A DNA stretch of 10,629 nt from Clostridiales bacterium (GTDB lineage Bacteria > Bacillota > Clostridia > Oscillospirales > Ruminococcaceae), in assembly GCA_012799315.1 (NCBI GenBank), contig JAAZLM010000027.1, forward strand, positions 1 through 10,629, in the 5' to 3' direction. Numbering within the stretch: position 1 is the stretch's first letter; each line of letters opens with the position of its first letter. Below the pieces are notes generated by a model, which saw only the letters and a list, made by a program, of their open reading frames with translations, made no database searches and had not been told where the DNA came from. Shown here piece after piece: positions 1 through 6,197 of this stretch. The position numbers were made by a program, and so were the translations under genes.

Positions 1-683
1 ACAAAGCCCGAACGCTCAGCATCGAATGGTATCGATGCCCTATCGGGATCCTCCGACTTGCTCAGTGCTTTCATATTGTTAAAACCCGCAAAGGAGAAGC
101 CAGTGCTTGAACTCTCCGATCCTCCGGCAACCGCCGCATCAAGATAGCCATGTTTAATCAGACGAAAAGCCTCACCAATTGCGTGAGTTCCCGACGAACA
201 CGCCGTCACGGGGCAGTAATTAGATCCCTTGAATCCTAGGCGCATTGCAATCGTGCCAGCCGCCATATTCGATATCATCATCGGTACGCAAAATACCGAC
301 ACTCTATCGGCGCCCTTGCTATGATATCTTTCAAGTTCTCTTTCCATTGTTTCTATTCCGCCCTTACCACTACCGACAATTACACCAACTCTGAATGGAT
401 CCAGATCGGAGAAGTCAGTACCAGCATCTTCAATTGCATCATGTGTCGCACATACTGCAAATTGTGTGAACCTGTCAAGGCGGCGCATCTCTTTCCTATC
501 AATGTGTTTTGACGGATCGAAATCTCTAACCCGTGCCGCTATTTTAGGTTTTAAGTCATCTTCTTTTACCCAGTCAATTACAGAAAATCCATGTTTACCG
601 TCTAAAAGATTCGACCATAGTTCATCTAACGAATTACCAATAGGGCTAACGACTCCTGCCCCAGTTAAAACTACTCGTTTCAT
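1..683 (-). CDS. fabF: 3-oxoacyl-ACP synthase II (FabF/KAS II), 3' part missing
   Basis: Elongating ketosynthase that condenses malonyl-ACP with acyl-ACP in the cytoplasmic type II fatty acid cycle. The visible 227 residues hold the N-terminal thiolase-fold half. They begin MKRVVLTGAGVVSPIG, a standard KAS II opening, and include the nucleophile in TACSSG at Cys162, very close to the position in E. coli FabF. The last visible residues match the family stretch that normally continues into the C-terminal half, so the gene runs off the left edge. The two catalytic histidines (expected in HGT and NxFGFGG-type motifs) lie outside the window. The ATG is preceded by GGAGG at a good distance. The gene is last in the visible fabH-fabK-fabG-fabF order, 138 bases after fabG. 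KAS I (FabB) is less likely given the Gram-positive operon context. Confidence 0.95.
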   Translation of the reverse strand, partial: MKRVVLTGAGVVSPIGNSLDELWSNLLDGKHGFSVIDWVKEDDLKPKIAARVRDFDPSKHIDRKEMRRLDRFTQFAVCATHDAIEDAGTDFSDLDPFRVGVIVGSGKGGIETMERELERYHSKGADRVSVFCVPMMISNMAAGTIAMRLGFKGSNYCPVTACSSGTHAIGEAFRLIKHGYLDAAVAGGSESSSTGFSFAGFNNMKALSKSEDPDRASIPFDAERSGF

Positions 684-821
684 GTGTTCCTCCAACTAAT
701 TTATTCGCTTACATTTATGTATAAGACGAATTTTGTATTTACTTAAAATATTGTATTAAGCGGTTCCCCTTACACTGCTTTGCCTATATTGCTAGACTTT
801 GAGAAGAAGCAATTTAAGTGA
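684..821 (-). promoter_or_regulatory. fabG-fabF intergenic region with palindrome and possible weak internal promoter
   Basis: This 138-base gap is AT-rich and unusually wide for an otherwise compact operon. On the plus strand, positions 742-760 read CTTAAAATATTGTATTAAG, a near-perfect 19-bp palindrome with one internal mismatched pair and one wobble pair. On the minus strand a poor -10 candidate (TATACA) lies between the palindrome and the fabF ribosome binding site, with only a weak -35 (TTAAGT) at 17 bases. A separate ATTGCT/AGCAAT inverted repeat (788-793 and 808-813, 14-base loop) follows the fabG stop, but it is short and has no U-tract, so I do not call it a terminator. There is no room for an acpP gene. 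Operator or promoter function is inference only. Confidence 0.3.
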
Positions 822-1565
822 TTACATGGACATACCGCCACTAACGACGATAACTTGGCCTGTTATATAGCTTGCATCATCGCTTGATAGGAATGATGCG
901 GTGGCGGCTACTTCTTCGGGTTTGCCGTATCGTTTTAATGGGACGGCGGCTAGGACGGCTTCACGCACTTTATCGGATAGGCTATCGGTCATTGGTGTTT
1001 CGATGAATCCGGGTGCTATTGCGTTTACGGTTATCCCTCTTGAGCCGAGTTCTTTGGCGGCGGTTAGGGTCATGCCGATTACTGCAGCTTTTGATGCTGA
1101 GTAGTTGAATTGCCCTGCGTTCCCGTATAGACCGGCGACCGATGCCATGTTTATGATTTTACCGCTGCGTTGTCTTATCATTACGGCGCTGGTGTGTTTC
1201 ATCATATTGTATACACTTTTTTGATTTACATTTATTACTGTGTCATATTGTTCTTCACTCATTCGAGCTAGTAGGCCGTCTTTAGTGATTCCTGCGTTAT
1301 TTACAAGAACGTCAATCGTATTGAACCGTTCTTTAACTGCCTTTACCATTTCTTCGCAAGCATTATAATCGGATACATCACAGGCAAAGCATTCTGCCTC
1401 TACGCCTTTTTCCCTACATTGTTCGGCGATGTTATTACCGCTATTTATAATATCTTCTTCCGTTCGGCAATTTATTGCGATATTATACCCGTCATTTGCT
1501 AGTCTAATTGCAATTGCGGCGCCGATTCCCTGCCCCGCTCCTGTTATCAATGCTGTTTTACTCAA
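822..1565 (-). CDS. fabG: 3-oxoacyl-ACP reductase (FabG)
   Basis: NADPH-dependent short-chain dehydrogenase that reduces 3-oxoacyl-ACP to 3-hydroxyacyl-ACP. The 247-residue length is typical. The Rossmann cofactor loop TGAGQGIG is at residues 8-15, NNAG at 89-92, and the catalytic tetrad Asn114, Ser142, Tyr155 and Lys159 is complete (YSASK context). The C-terminus, GMSM, fits FabG proteins. The start is a TTG at 1565-1563. It is preceded by GGAGGT seven to eight bases upstream, inside the fabK coding sequence, and no better start exists nearby. TTGAGTAA forms an 8-base overlap with the fabK stop, so translation of the two is probably coupled. Many SDR enzymes look alike, but the position between fabK and fabF makes FabG nearly certain. 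Confidence 0.96.
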   Translation of the reverse strand: MSKTALITGAGQGIGAAIAIRLANDGYNIAINCRTEEDIINSGNNIAEQCREKGVEAECFACDVSDYNACEEMVKAVKERFNTIDVLVNNAGITKDGLLARMSEEQYDTVINVNQKSVYNMMKHTSAVMIRQRSGKIINMASVAGLYGNAGQFNYSASKAAVIGMTLTAAKELGSRGITVNAIAPGFIETPMTDSLSDKVREAVLAAVPLKRYGKPEEVAATASFLSSDDASYITGQVIVVSGGMSM

Positions 1566-2505
1566 TTATGACACCTCCGCTTTTTTTCATGATTTCCTCT
1601 GCGTCGCTGAACATACTTTCTACTATATCTTTAGCTGGCTCAATCTTGTCTATCAATCCCGATATCTGCCCTGCCATGAAACTACCCTCTTTGAGATTCC
1701 CGTCGACTGCTGCTTTCCTGAGCGATCCGACGCAAATTTCTTCAAATTCCTCCGGAGTACCTCCATCACGTTCAAAGCTAATTAATTTCTTCGTTAGGCG
1801 ATTTCGAATTGAGCGAACGGGATGCCCTGTGAATCTACCCGTCACCACCGAATCCGTATCTTTAGATCCTAGCTCCATCTGCTTATAATTCTCGTGGATT
1901 TGGCATTCCTCCGCTACAAGGAATCTTGTCCCGATCTGCACTCCCGATGCTCCCAGCATGAATGCCGCCGCAAGTCCTCTTCCTTCGGCAATTCCGCCCG
2001 CTGCTAGTACGGGAATATCGACAGCATCGACAACTTGTGGAACTATGCACATTGTCGATATTTCGCCAATATGTCCGCCCGCTTCTGTCCCCTCCGCCAC
2101 GACTGCATCTGCGCCCGCTCTTTCCATGCGCTTTGCAAGTGCGACCGACGGGATTACGGGAATGACTTTGATGCCGGCATTCTTCCATGCCTCGATATAT
2201 TTACCGGGATTCCCCGCTCCCGTTGTAATGACTGCGATTTTCTCATCTATTGCTAGTTGAGCTAGATCTGGCGCATTCGGGCTCATCATCAATATATTCA
2301 ACCCGAATGGCTTATCTGTCAAAGACTTCGCTATTTTAATTTGCTCTTTTATATAGTCTACCGGTGCCGTTCCGCCTGCAATTAATCCAACTCCACCCGC
2401 ATTTGAAACAGCGGCGGCAAGATTTGCCTCGGCTACCCATGCCATTCCACCCTGAATGACGGGATACTTCACACCTAATAATTCCGTTAGTTTTGTTTTA
2501 ATCAT
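1558..2505 (-). CDS. fabK: FMN-dependent enoyl-ACP reductase II (FabK)
   Basis: Flavoprotein of the nitronate monooxygenase/2-nitropropane dioxygenase-like TIM-barrel family that reduces trans-2-enoyl-ACP in the last step of each elongation cycle. At 315 residues it has normal FabK length. Visible hallmarks are the N-terminal YPVIQGGMAW, the AGGVGLIAGG loop, the EGTEAGGHIG segment containing His145 (equivalent to the conserved His of streptococcal FabK), and the phosphate-binding region AAGGI followed by GASGVQIGTRF. The ATG has GGAGG about nine bases upstream. It begins 28 bases after the fabH stop and overlaps fabG. The family also contains nitronate monooxygenases, but the fab operon setting decides the call. 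FabK is the only enoyl reductase in the window. Enzymes of this class are known to be insensitive to triclosan. Confidence 0.95.
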   Translation of the reverse strand: MIKTKLTELLGVKYPVIQGGMAWVAEANLAAAVSNAGGVGLIAGGTAPVDYIKEQIKIAKSLTDKPFGLNILMMSPNAPDLAQLAIDEKIAVITTGAGNPGKYIEAWKNAGIKVIPVIPSVALAKRMERAGADAVVAEGTEAGGHIGEISTMCIVPQVVDAVDIPVLAAGGIAEGRGLAAAFMLGASGVQIGTRFLVAEECQIHENYKQMELGSKDTDSVVTGRFTGHPVRSIRNRLTKKLISFERDGGTPEEFEEICVGSLRKAAVDGNLKEGSFMAGQISGLIDKIEPAKDIVESMFSDAEEIMKKSGGVIIE

Positions 2506-2533
2506 TGCTCAAGTCCTCCATATCTGCAATATG

Positions 2534-3526
2534 TTAAAGGTCGAATATTGCCGCTCCATAGGTTAGCCCGCCGCCGAATCCGACGACGCATATTCGCATT
2601 CCTTCTTTTAATCCGCCTTCTTTAATAAATTCATCAAGGCATAGCGGCACACTTGCACTCGATGTGTTTCCGTACAATTCTAAATTCATGTAGAATTTGT
2701 CTATACTCAATCCTAAATTGGCGGCGGCCGTTTCCATAATGCGCACATTCGCCTGATGCGGGACAATCATATCAATGGAATTTACATCAACTCCCGCCTT
2801 ATCGCATGCGCCTTTTATCGCTTTTGGGATAGCCTTTATAGCAAATTTATATACTTCCCTACCGTCCATGTAGATATATTGCCCGTTACTATCGGAGAAT
2901 TTATCGTATTTCTGCTGATCATTATCGTCGCAGAATGGATTATCATCGGTTATCGTTCTAGCAAAGAGCTTATCGGCATCTTCTACTTGTGCCCCTAGAT
3001 ATGAGAAGAACATACCATCGCCCTTTGTAATAATACAAGCGGCGGCGGCATCACCGAATAGAACGCAAGTCCCCCTGTCCGAATAATCAGTGATCTTAGA
3101 TAATTTCTCACTGCTGACTATTAGGATATTCTTATATTGATCGTCTTGCAAATACTTCGCTGCAATATCAAGTGCATATACAAAACCCGAACAAGCACAA
3201 TTCACATCAATGCCAATTGCGTTCTTTGCGCCAATATCACGCTGAACCATGCATGCCATTGATGGTGTGTAAAAGTCGGGTGTTACAGAAGTGTGTAATA
3301 TTAAATCTATTTCGCTAGCATCTAACTGCGCATCAAGGAGTGCGTCCCTTGCAGCGTTTACCCCCATATACCATACAGGTTCTCCGCTGGCAATGCGCCT
3401 TTCTTTAATGCCCGTTCTGCTCGTTATCCACTCATCACTAGTGTCGACGATTTTACTAAAATCATCATTTGTTGCGATTCGCTCCGGTAGGTAATGCCCA
3501 GTGCCTAGGATTTTTATTCCTTTCAA
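2534..3526 (-). CDS. fabH: 3-oxoacyl-ACP synthase III (FabH/KAS III)
   Basis: Initiating ketosynthase that condenses an acyl-CoA primer with malonyl-ACP. With the chosen start it has 330 residues, near the family norm. The catalytic triad is Cys112 (in NCACSGF), His257 (in VPHQAN) and Asn287 (in YGNTSSAS). The C-terminal GFGGGLTYGA is also typical. I chose the TTG at 3526-3524. It is preceded by GAGGAGG with a 7-base spacer, and the protein then begins with the standard KGIKILGTGHYLPE. An in-frame ATG 25 codons upstream (3601) would put this ribosome binding site inside the coding sequence and add a lysine/arginine-rich tail that the family lacks. It is the first gene of the minus-strand fab operon, behind a sigma-A-like promoter and a leader of about 217 bases. 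Confidence 0.95.
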   Translation of the reverse strand: MKGIKILGTGHYLPERIATNDDFSKIVDTSDEWITSRTGIKERRIASGEPVWYMGVNAARDALLDAQLDASEIDLILHTSVTPDFYTPSMACMVQRDIGAKNAIGIDVNCACSGFVYALDIAAKYLQDDQYKNILIVSSEKLSKITDYSDRGTCVLFGDAAAACIITKGDGMFFSYLGAQVEDADKLFARTITDDNPFCDDNDQQKYDKFSDSNGQYIYMDGREVYKFAIKAIPKAIKGACDKAGVDVNSIDMIVPHQANVRIMETAAANLGLSIDKFYMNLELYGNTSSASVPLCLDEFIKEGGLKEGMRICVVGFGGGLTYGAAIFDL

Positions 3527-3715
3527 AATATCTCCTCCTCTTTTTATGCTTGTTAAATGTCTTTTTTTATGGTATTCTATTCTATATAGTATTTTGCGCA
3601 TTAATGTTGCTCACTTATTGTAACAATGGCGCTCTACACTATTTAATAGCTGGGTATCTTTCTTTGTATCATTTCCTATAATAGGCAGATAATACGATTT
3701 ACCAAATATTCGATT

Positions 3716-3740
3716 CAAGAAATTGTAATTTTATTTCTTG
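3716..3740. promoter_or_regulatory. 25-bp inverted repeat at the fabH transcription start, candidate operator
   Basis: CAAGAAAT (3716-3723) and ATTTCTTG (3733-3740) are perfect 8-base arms around a 9-base AT-rich centre. The repeat begins a few bases downstream of the predicted start of fabH transcription (about 3743), where a bound repressor would block RNA polymerase. It does not resemble the FapR or FabT consensus sites as I know them. Binding by a lipid-responsive regulator is inference from position. A hairpin acting in the leader RNA is an alternative. Confidence 0.45.
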
Positions 3741-3749
3741 CTTACCCCT

Positions 3750-3779
3750 ATTCTATTACATTTCTACTCTACTTGTCAA
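3750..3779 (-). promoter_or_regulatory. Sigma-A promoter of the fabH-fabK-fabG(-fabF) operon
   Basis: Read on the minus strand, a perfect TTGACA (plus-strand coordinates 3774-3779) is followed after 18 bases by TAGAAT (3750-3755), a five-of-six match to TATAAT. Transcription would begin near 3743, leaving a leader of about 217 bases before the fabH TTG start. Confidence 0.7.
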
Positions 3780-3800
3780 CATTTATTTCATTTCTATGTA
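3773..3800 (+). promoter_or_regulatory. Possible promoter of the fabD-aroE-aroK-ftsA-like operon
   Basis: TTGTCA (3773-3778) is a five-of-six -35 match followed after 16 bases by TATGTA, a mediocre -10. Its -35 overlaps the -35 of the fabH promoter on the other strand, because TTGTCAA reads as TTGACAA in reverse. The weak -10 keeps confidence low, but I see no better candidate upstream of fabD. Confidence 0.35.
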
Positions 3801-3863
3801 TTTTTGCTGGCAATTAACGTAATAAATCGCCGATTCTATTTATAAAAAAAATGGAGGATTATC

Positions 3864-4796
3864 ATGAATAAAAATGTTTTTCTTTTTTCGGGGCAAGGTT
3901 CACAATACCCCAATATGGGCAGGGAGCTACTCGATGAATGTCCGTCATGCAGACGAATTTATGAAATCGGCAGTGAGATTGTCGGCTTCGATATTGCACA
4001 AACAAGCTTTGAGGCGGCGGATTCTGAACTTGCTAAAACAAGTGTATCCCAACCATGTATTTTCGCTACATCGCTTGTAGCATTTGAAGTGGCAAGGGAT
4101 AGGGGGATACCATTCAGCGCTGTTGCCGGCCATTCACTGGGCGAATATTCTGCAATGTATGCCGCCGGTATGATTTCAATGGAAGATGCCTTCAAGATAA
4201 TCAAGGTGCGCTCAATTGCAATGCAAAAGGCGGGCGAAAACAATCCCGGCTCAATGTGCGCCGTGCTCGGATGCGATAACGACACAATTGCAAAAATATG
4301 CAATATCACACCGGGCTATGTTGTCCCTGCTAATTTTAATAGCCCGTCGCAGACAGTTATCGCTGGTGAGATACCGGCAATATGCGATGCAATATTAAAG
4401 CTTAATGAAAAGGGATCTAAGGCAATTAAGCTTGCAGTCAGTGCAGCATTCCATACTGAATTGATGCAGAGTGCCGCCGATGAATTATACGATGCTATTG
4501 GCGATATTGAATTTAATGAGCCGACTGTTGATTTTTATTCCAATGTCGTCGGCGGTAAATTAACCGACTTCTCTAATATGCGTGAATACCTATCACGTCA
4601 TGTTGTTTCGCCGGTGCGATTCGCAGATGAGCTATTCGCACTACAAGAAGATGGATATACGAACTTTATTGAAATTGGCCCGGGCAAGGTATTATCGGGG
4701 CTAGTTAGAAAGACTCTTAAGGGAGTCACAATCGTAAATATAGAGAATAAGAAGTCTTTAGAGAAAACTCTCGAAAAGCTTAATATGCACGAATAG
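3864..4796 (+). CDS. fabD: Malonyl-CoA:ACP transacylase (FabD)
   Basis: Transfers malonyl from CoA to the phosphopantetheine of ACP, making the extender unit used by FabH and FabF. The 310-residue length is standard. The N-terminal FSGQGSQYPNMG supplies the oxyanion-loop glutamine, the nucleophile elbow GHSLGE places Ser91 next to His90, Arg116 lies in the KVRSIAMQ helix, and the catalytic His197 lies in AAFHTELM. EIGPGKVLSGLVRK near the C-terminus is also typical. TGGAGG precedes the ATG by six bases. It opens the plus-strand operon and is separated from aroE by 9 bases; the aroE ribosome binding site overlaps its TAG stop. In many Clostridia fabD sits between fabK and fabG. Here it has moved to the opposite strand and heads an otherwise unrelated operon. 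Confidence 0.95.
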   Translation: MNKNVFLFSGQGSQYPNMGRELLDECPSCRRIYEIGSEIVGFDIAQTSFEAADSELAKTSVSQPCIFATSLVAFEVARDRGIPFSAVAGHSLGEYSAMYAAGMISMEDAFKIIKVRSIAMQKAGENNPGSMCAVLGCDNDTIAKICNITPGYVVPANFNSPSQTVIAGEIPAICDAILKLNEKGSKAIKLAVSAAFHTELMQSAADELYDAIGDIEFNEPTVDFYSNVVGGKLTDFSNMREYLSRHVVSPVRFADELFALQEDGYTNFIEIGPGKVLSGLVRKTLKGVTIVNIENKKSLEKTLEKLNMHE

Positions 4797-4800
4797 GAGG
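4795..4800 (+). promoter_or_regulatory. aroE ribosome binding site overlapping the fabD stop codon
   Basis: TAGGAGG contains both the fabD stop (4794-4796) and a perfect AGGAGG (4795-4800), five bases before the aroE ATG. Ribosomes ending fabD would be placed on the aroE start signal, so the two are probably translationally coupled. Confidence 0.7.
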
Positions 4801-4805
4801 CTTCA

Positions 4806-5675
4806 ATGAAAGATAATAAACATGACCCCACTCGGAAATTCGCCCTAATTGGCTACCCTCTCTCTCACACGATGTCACCGCCGATTCATGATCGGCTCTT
4901 TGCCCTTTCCGGCTTTGGTGGTGAATGCGAATATAATGTGATTGAGGTTCCTACCGATGAGTTGGCGACATTTTCATCAGTGCTGAGGGATCTATCAGGA
5001 TATAATGTTACAATACCGCACAAGGTATCGATAATAAATGCTCTTGACGGGTTAGATCCACTTGCAAAAAGATACGGCGCTGTCAATTGTGTTAAGAACG
5101 GGGAGAAATCGATCGGCTATAATACCGATGTTGTTGGATTCCTGCGCACGATTAGGGCGCTTGGCGCATCGCTTGAGAGTGATGTGCTAATGCTCGGTTG
5201 CGGTGGTGTCGGCAGAATGATGGCGATAGAAACTGCCCTATGCGGTGGTAATATTACCATTGCGGTGCGACAATCGGATCTAGAATCCGCTAGTGCATTG
5301 AAAGACGATATATTATGCCTATCACCTAATACCAGTGTCAATATCACAACACTCGATAAAATTGACGGTAGTTATGATTTACTAATTAATGCTACACCTG
5401 TCGGTATGTATCCCCACGGCAACGATATGCCAATTGAAGCAGATGTATTGAAACGTGTGCGCTTTTTATTCGATGCTATTTACAATCCCGTGCAGACGAA
5501 GTTAATTAAATCGGCGATAAAGCACGGTGTATCGACAATTGGCGGTATGTCTATGCTCGTATGGCAGGCTGCCGCCGCCCATGAAATTTGGAACGATGCG
5601 CAGTTCGATATACAGGATATTGATGCACTAATTAAGCGAATGGAGAATACCGTCGATAAGGAGTTTGGTCAATGA
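4806..5675 (+). CDS. aroE: Shikimate dehydrogenase (AroE)
   Basis: NADPH-dependent reduction of 3-dehydroshikimate to shikimate in the chorismate pathway. The 289-residue protein is slightly long because of a short polar N-terminus. The shikimate-binding SHTMS motif is at residues 20-24, followed by NVTIPHK with catalytic Lys73 and NTDVVGF with Asp108. The Rossmann nucleotide loop GCGGVGR is at 131-137, NATPVGMYP at 195-203, and GGMSMLVWQ near the C-terminus. All expected active-site residues are present, which favours true AroE over the YdiB or quinate dehydrogenase paralogues, though substrate range cannot be settled from sequence. Its stop overlaps the aroK start in ATGA (5672-5675). Confidence 0.94.
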   Translation: MKDNKHDPTRKFALIGYPLSHTMSPPIHDRLFALSGFGGECEYNVIEVPTDELATFSSVLRDLSGYNVTIPHKVSIINALDGLDPLAKRYGAVNCVKNGEKSIGYNTDVVGFLRTIRALGASLESDVLMLGCGGVGRMMAIETALCGGNITIAVRQSDLESASALKDDILCLSPNTSVNITTLDKIDGSYDLLINATPVGMYPHGNDMPIEADVLKRVRFLFDAIYNPVQTKLIKSAIKHGVSTIGGMSMLVWQAAAAHEIWNDAQFDIQDIDALIKRMENTVDKEFGQ

Positions 5676-6196
5676 AGACATTATTCTTATGCGGCTTCAT
5701 GGGATGTGGGAAGTCGACTATCGGTAAAAGCCTTGCGCAATTAATGCGGCGGCAATTCATCGATCTTGATAGCTATATCGTTGATAAGTCCGGCATGACG
5801 ATTCCCGATATATTCGCCCGCCATTCAGAAGAATATTTCCGCTCGCTTGAGAGTAGATACATTGAGGAGCTAACTGGTCTCAGTGCTGTAATAGCAACTG
5901 GGGGCGGCGCATTAGTGAGTGCGGACAATGCCGCATTAGCTAGAAAGGGCGGTATAATAGCATTCCTAGATGTACAGTTCAACACCTGCTATATGAGGAT
6001 CAAAGATGATGAAAATCGTCCGCTCGTAATGAATAATAGCGTTCAGGATCTTGAGCGTCTTTTCTCAATGCGGCGGGATTTATATATAGCTAATTCCGAT
6101 ATAGTGATAGATGCCGATGCGCCAATTGAAATTGTAGCACATCGAATTAAAGCTGCTTATAATGATGCATTGGATAAGGCTATGAGAGGTGATTAA
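5672..6196 (+). CDS. aroK: Shikimate kinase (AroK)
   Basis: ATP-dependent phosphorylation of shikimate to shikimate 3-phosphate, the step after AroE. At 174 residues it is of normal length. The Walker A motif GFMGCGKS is at residues 8-15, the substrate/Mg site DLD at 31-33, substrate-binding Arg57 in FRSLE, the GGG loop at 77-79, and lid Arg116 in ENRPL. A later RRDLY (134-138) fits the adenine/substrate-binding arginine region. The ATG overlaps the aroE TGA by 4 bases and has AAGGAG eight bases upstream, inside aroE. It is followed after one base by the FtsA-like gene. No other chorismate-pathway genes are in the window. Confidence 0.94.
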   Translation: MKTLFLCGFMGCGKSTIGKSLAQLMRRQFIDLDSYIVDKSGMTIPDIFARHSEEYFRSLESRYIEELTGLSAVIATGGGALVSADNAALARKGGIIAFLDVQFNTCYMRIKDDENRPLVMNNSVQDLERLFSMRRDLYIANSDIVIDADAPIEIVAHRIKAAYNDALDKAMRGD

Positions 6197-6197
6197 T

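Larger units (their letters stand above)
3527..3863. promoter_or_regulatory. Divergent fabH/fabD regulatory region (337 bases)
   Basis: This AT-rich, non-coding gap separates the two operons. It holds the fabH promoter (3750-3779), a possible overlapping fabD promoter (3773-3800), a 25-bp inverted repeat (3716-3740) and a second weaker minus-strand promoter candidate (TTGGTA at 3705-3700, 16 bases, TATTAT at 3683-3678). The predicted fabH leader is long, about 217 bases. I found no convincing small ORF, no riboswitch and no strong hairpin with a U-tract in it. The fabD leader would be roughly 55 bases and ends in an A-rich stretch before TGGAGG. Confidence 0.6.

Noticed and set aside
788..813. 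ATTGCT/AGCAAT hairpin after fabG as a terminator
   Set aside because: Arms are only 6 bases with a 14-base loop and there is no U-tract on the minus-strand transcript; the operon probably continues into fabF.
3527..3601. 25-codon N-terminal extension of fabH from an upstream ATG
   Set aside because: It would contain the GAGGAGG ribosome binding site, has no good site of its own, and adds a basic tail not found in FabH proteins. The TTG at 3526 gives the standard N-terminus.
3644..3674. Nine-codon leader peptide in the fabH leader
   Set aside because: The ribosome-site-like AGGA is only two bases from its ATG and the codons show no attenuation-type bias.
6189..6197. GTG start for the ftsA-like gene
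   Set aside because: The GTG is part of the AGGTGA ribosome binding site and overlaps aroK. The TTG at 6198 is at the right distance from that site.
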